Notes under the pieces: generated by a model
Database searches by the model: none
Seen by the model: the letters and a program-made list of their open reading frames with translations, nothing else
Told to the model about the DNA's origin: nothing
Program-made: the position numbers and the translations under genes
Part shown: positions 60,232-64,000 of the stretch, in pieces
Numbering within the stretch: position 1 is the stretch's first letter
Layout of the letters: each line of letters opens with the position of its first letter
From: Shewanella cyperi
Lineage (GTDB): Bacteria > Pseudomonadota > Gammaproteobacteria > Enterobacterales > Shewanellaceae
DNA length: 64,000 bases
Direction of reading: 5' to 3'
Assembly: GCF_017354985.1 (NCBI RefSeq)
Contig: NZ_CP071501.1
Location: 1,879,501-1,943,500 of the forward strand

Positions 60232-60963
60232 TCATTTACCGTGAATGAAACTCTGGCTGACGTCAACGACGGCAATATCTTTCATAAACTGACGGCCAAG
60301 CAACAGAGGATATTCCAGATGGCTGCGATCGGTCAGATTGAGATCGGTTTCGGCACTGTATTTGCCAATCTTGAGATGGGCATGGATCACCGGGCGCCGC
60401 TCGTCATTGCCTTCGGCATCCTGCTTGATGCGCACAAAGCGGGCGACCTTGGCCTCAAAGCTGGAAGGCGGCTTGTCTTCTCCCTGGAGGAAGACATCGA
60501 AACGCACCCATTTGCGGCCATCACGCTCGAACACCAAAATATTGCGCGCATCCAGGGATGAGGATTCTGCGCCCGTGTCGATGCGGGTGGGGAAACGGGT
60601 TTTGAGTTCATCAACCCGCACCATCTCCACTTCGCCCAGCACAAATTTATCGCTCAGGGGCGAGGCTTCACAGGCCTCGGGCGATGGTACCACCGCAGGG
60701 AGTGGCTGTGGTTCGTGCTTCAGGCTTTCCTGCAGTTTATCCAGTTGTTTGTGAATGGCGCTGAGGCTATGGCGAGCCTGGGCCTGTTCGGCACTGATGG
60801 CGTTGATAATACTGCTCTGGGTCTGGGCCAGTTGTTCGCTCAGTTGCTGGTTATCTATCAGTTGCTGCTTATCTGTAGGTATCGGCCCCTGGGGCTGCTC
60901 CTTTGGGGTGCCGGCGCAGGCCGTGAGGCCCGCGAGCATAATGAACACTAATGATTGACGCAT
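60232..60963 (-). CDS. Retropepsin-like lipoprotein (RimB/PF05618 type)
   Basis: 243 aa. Lipobox LTAC (Cys16), a coiled coil about 30-85 (QQLIDNQQLSEQLAQTQSS...), then an aspartic-protease fold of the pepsin half type: RIDTGAESSSLDA with Asp129 as catalytic residue, and LEYPLLLGRQFMKDIAVVD. Labelled ATP-dependent zinc protease in older annotation, but the motif is retropepsin-like. Anchored in an envelope membrane facing the periplasm. Heads the cassette with the inactive transglutaminase and ATP-grasp ligase; cmoB ends 17 bp upstream, so cmoAB may be in the same transcript. Confidence 0.88.
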   Translation of the reverse strand: MRQSLVFIMLAGLTACAGTPKEQPQGPIPTDKQQLIDNQQLSEQLAQTQSSIINAISAEQAQARHSLSAIHKQLDKLQESLKHEPQPLPAVVPSPEACEASPLSDKFVLGEVEMVRVDELKTRFPTRIDTGAESSSLDARNILVFERDGRKWVRFDVFLQGEDKPPSSFEAKVARFVRIKQDAEGNDERRPVIHAHLKIGKYSAETDLNLTDRSHLEYPLLLGRQFMKDIAVVDVSQSFIHGK

Positions 60964-60979
60964 CTCGCTGTCCTTTGGT

Positions 60980-62712
<1,733 letters not shown>

Positions 62713-62851
62713 TCACTGGCAATACGGCCTGTTATTTTAACGAATGGCTTTTCCGAGCAGCAAGTCTTGTGCTGGTAATTGCAGGTTTTTTTTTGTCTAA
62801 TATGGGCTTGGATAACATCAGATTTACAGTTTTTTGACCTTGGGGCGGATC

Positions 62852-64000
62852 TTGAAGGCATTTTTAAGCGCATTTCTGGTTTTATTGGCCTGCAGTTTTT
62901 CCACCCTGGCGGCGCCGGCACAGCCCGAGCGTCAGCCGCTGATCATGGTGATGGGGGAAGACAGTTTTCCTTTTCAATTCCTCGATGATGAAGGGCAGCC
63001 CGCGGGATTGCTGGTGGATTTCTGGCGTGAGTGGGGCAGGATCACAGGTCAGCCGCTGGTGTTTGTGGCCAGACATTGGCAGGATTCCCTCGACCAACTC
63101 GCCAAGGGCAAGGCCGACATCCATATCGGCATGGCGCAAACCCCACAGCGCGAAGCCCTGTTTGACTTTATCGCGCCGGTTTCCGAGGTGAACACCTACC
63201 TTTATCTGCATCAGGAATTAACCGCCCGCAAGCAACTCAATCAGTTGTTGCCGTTTCAGATTGGCATAGTCAGTGGTTCTTCCCACGAGCCCGAACTCAA
63301 GGCCCAGGTGCCCGGATTGCAATTCCGCTATTTCCCCAGCCGGGAAGACTTGCTCGGTGCCGCGCTGGCCGGTGAATTGGCCGTGTTTGCGGGCATGGAC
63401 GGCTATTTGCGCGATCAGCAACAGCAAGAGCAACTAATGACCCTGTTCCCGGTCGCCAACCGTTTGTTGATTAAGCAGACCAAGATCCATCCGGCGATCA
63501 ACAAGCAGAAGCCACAATTAAAGAAGCTGATAGAAGATGGCATCGCCGCCATGGATCCGGATTTTATCCGTATCAATGAGCGCCGTTGGCTCGGTTTCCA
63601 ACGGCATCAGGCGGGCCTGGCCATCGCCATGCAGGTGGGCGTGGAACCCTTTGTCGACATAGGTCTGGATGGTCAGCCCCATGGCTTGTATGTGGACATG
63701 TGGCGGCTGTGGTCGCAAAAGACCGGCATTGGGATCAATTTTATCCCCGGTGACATGAATCGCAGCCTGGAAGATGTGCGCCGTGGCGTGGCAGATGCCC
63801 ATATAGGTTACCCCGAGAGCGACGAGATGCGCACCGGATTGGAGCGTGCCGCCCACCTTTATACCGTTAAAAGTCGGCTGTTCATGTATCAGAAAGAGCT
63901 GGGCTCCGAGCAGCAACTGGCCGGTCAGCGCATCGGCGTGGTACCCACGGCGCCTTATCTTGCCGAACTTAAACAACGCCTGCCCAATACCTCGTTGCGC
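62852..64000 (+). CDS. Periplasmic sensor with tandem solute-binding domains (3' end missing)
   Basis: 383 codons visible from a TTG at 62852 preceded by GGGGCGG; no ATG fits. Signal peptide (MKAFLSAFLVLLACSFSTLAA), then two type-3 solute-binding modules: about 30-240 (MVMGEDSFPFQFLDDEGQPAGLLVDF...GKADIHIGMAQTPQR) and about 250 onward (AMQVGVEPFVDIGLDGQPHGLYVDMWR...GVADAHIGYPES). Such tandems usually continue into a membrane helix and a GGDEF or histidine kinase domain, which would lie past the edge. Divergent from cmoA. Confidence 0.85.
   Translation, partial: MKAFLSAFLVLLACSFSTLAAPAQPERQPLIMVMGEDSFPFQFLDDEGQPAGLLVDFWREWGRITGQPLVFVARHWQDSLDQLAKGKADIHIGMAQTPQREALFDFIAPVSEVNTYLYLHQELTARKQLNQLLPFQIGIVSGSSHEPELKAQVPGLQFRYFPSREDLLGAALAGELAVFAGMDGYLRDQQQQEQLMTLFPVANRLLIKQTKIHPAINKQKPQLKKLIEDGIAAMDPDFIRINERRWLGFQRHQAGLAIAMQVGVEPFVDIGLDGQPHGLYVDMWRLWSQKTGIGINFIPGDMNRSLEDVRRGVADAHIGYPESDEMRTGLERAAHLYTVKSRLFMYQKELGSEQQLAGQRIGVVPTAPYLAELKQRLPNTSLR

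Overview
The window looks like a chromosomal segment of a Shewanella-like marine gammaproteobacterium. The reasons are the gloB-yafS-(LysR)-rnhA-dnaQ block next to tRNA-Asp, a TIGR03503-type membrane protein after dnaQ, a fused thiD-thiE gene inside a thiC-thiDE-thiF-thiS-thiG-thiH operon, the cmoA-cmoB pair, and a FabR-type operator next to a YqfA-like gene. Genus assignment is inference from gene content only. I see no integrase, transposase, phage module, rRNA or CRISPR array.

Layout. 1-6.2 kb (minus): the 3'-truncated recC gene, then a moxR / DUF58 / transmembrane-transglutaminase operon. 6.3-10.6 kb (minus): an EAL protein, slt and rmuC. 10.7-12.4 kb (plus): the msrP-msrQ periplasmic methionine sulfoxide repair pair. 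12.4-14.7 kb (minus): an orphan solute-binding protein translationally coupled to a GGDEF cyclase. 15-20 kb: a small coiled-coil protein, rraA, asmA-like, a BsuPI-domain lipoprotein and mltD. 20.2-25.6 kb: gloB, yafS, LysR, rnhA, dnaQ, TIGR03503 and tRNA-Asp. 25.8-31.2 kb: a run of small accessory genes (lipocalin, an HTH gene with a 176-bp tandem duplication of its 5' end, two GFA-type zinc proteins, SDR, DUF2157-like, GNAT, GrpB). 31.2-37.9 kb: an NhaP-type antiporter, fadE, yafJ, a DUF3108 protein and an alkyltransferase-like protein. 38-43.4 kb: the SOS mutasome imuA-imuB-dnaE2 behind a perfect LexA box. 43.5-46.4 kb: a DTW protein, yqfA and an orphan TonB-like proline-rich protein. 46.5-53.3 kb: the thiamine operon behind a TPP riboswitch. 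53.4-55.9 kb: a small protein, an SprA-like HExxH protein and a LysR. 56-62.7 kb (minus): a run from cmoA-cmoB through a retropepsin-like lipoprotein, an inactive transglutaminase with seven membrane helices and an ATP-grasp glutamate-ligase-like protein, to a secreted M3-type pseudopeptidase. 62.85 kb to the edge: a periplasmic sensor with two solute-binding modules.

How genes work together. Cell envelope work is frequent: two lytic transglycosylases, an AsmA protein, two transglutaminase-fold membrane proteins and a lipocalin. Two lipid genes carry recognisable operators: fadE has a FadR-like core between its promoter hexamers, and yqfA has a near-perfect FabR-type palindrome upstream. The least understood part is the 56-61 kb cassette. 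There a retropepsin-like protein and an ATP-grasp ligase with intact motifs sit in one gene run with two protease-fold proteins that appear to have lost their catalytic residues. Other oddities are short in-frame or near-stop tandem repeats in imuB, after mltD and at the end of the DTW gene.
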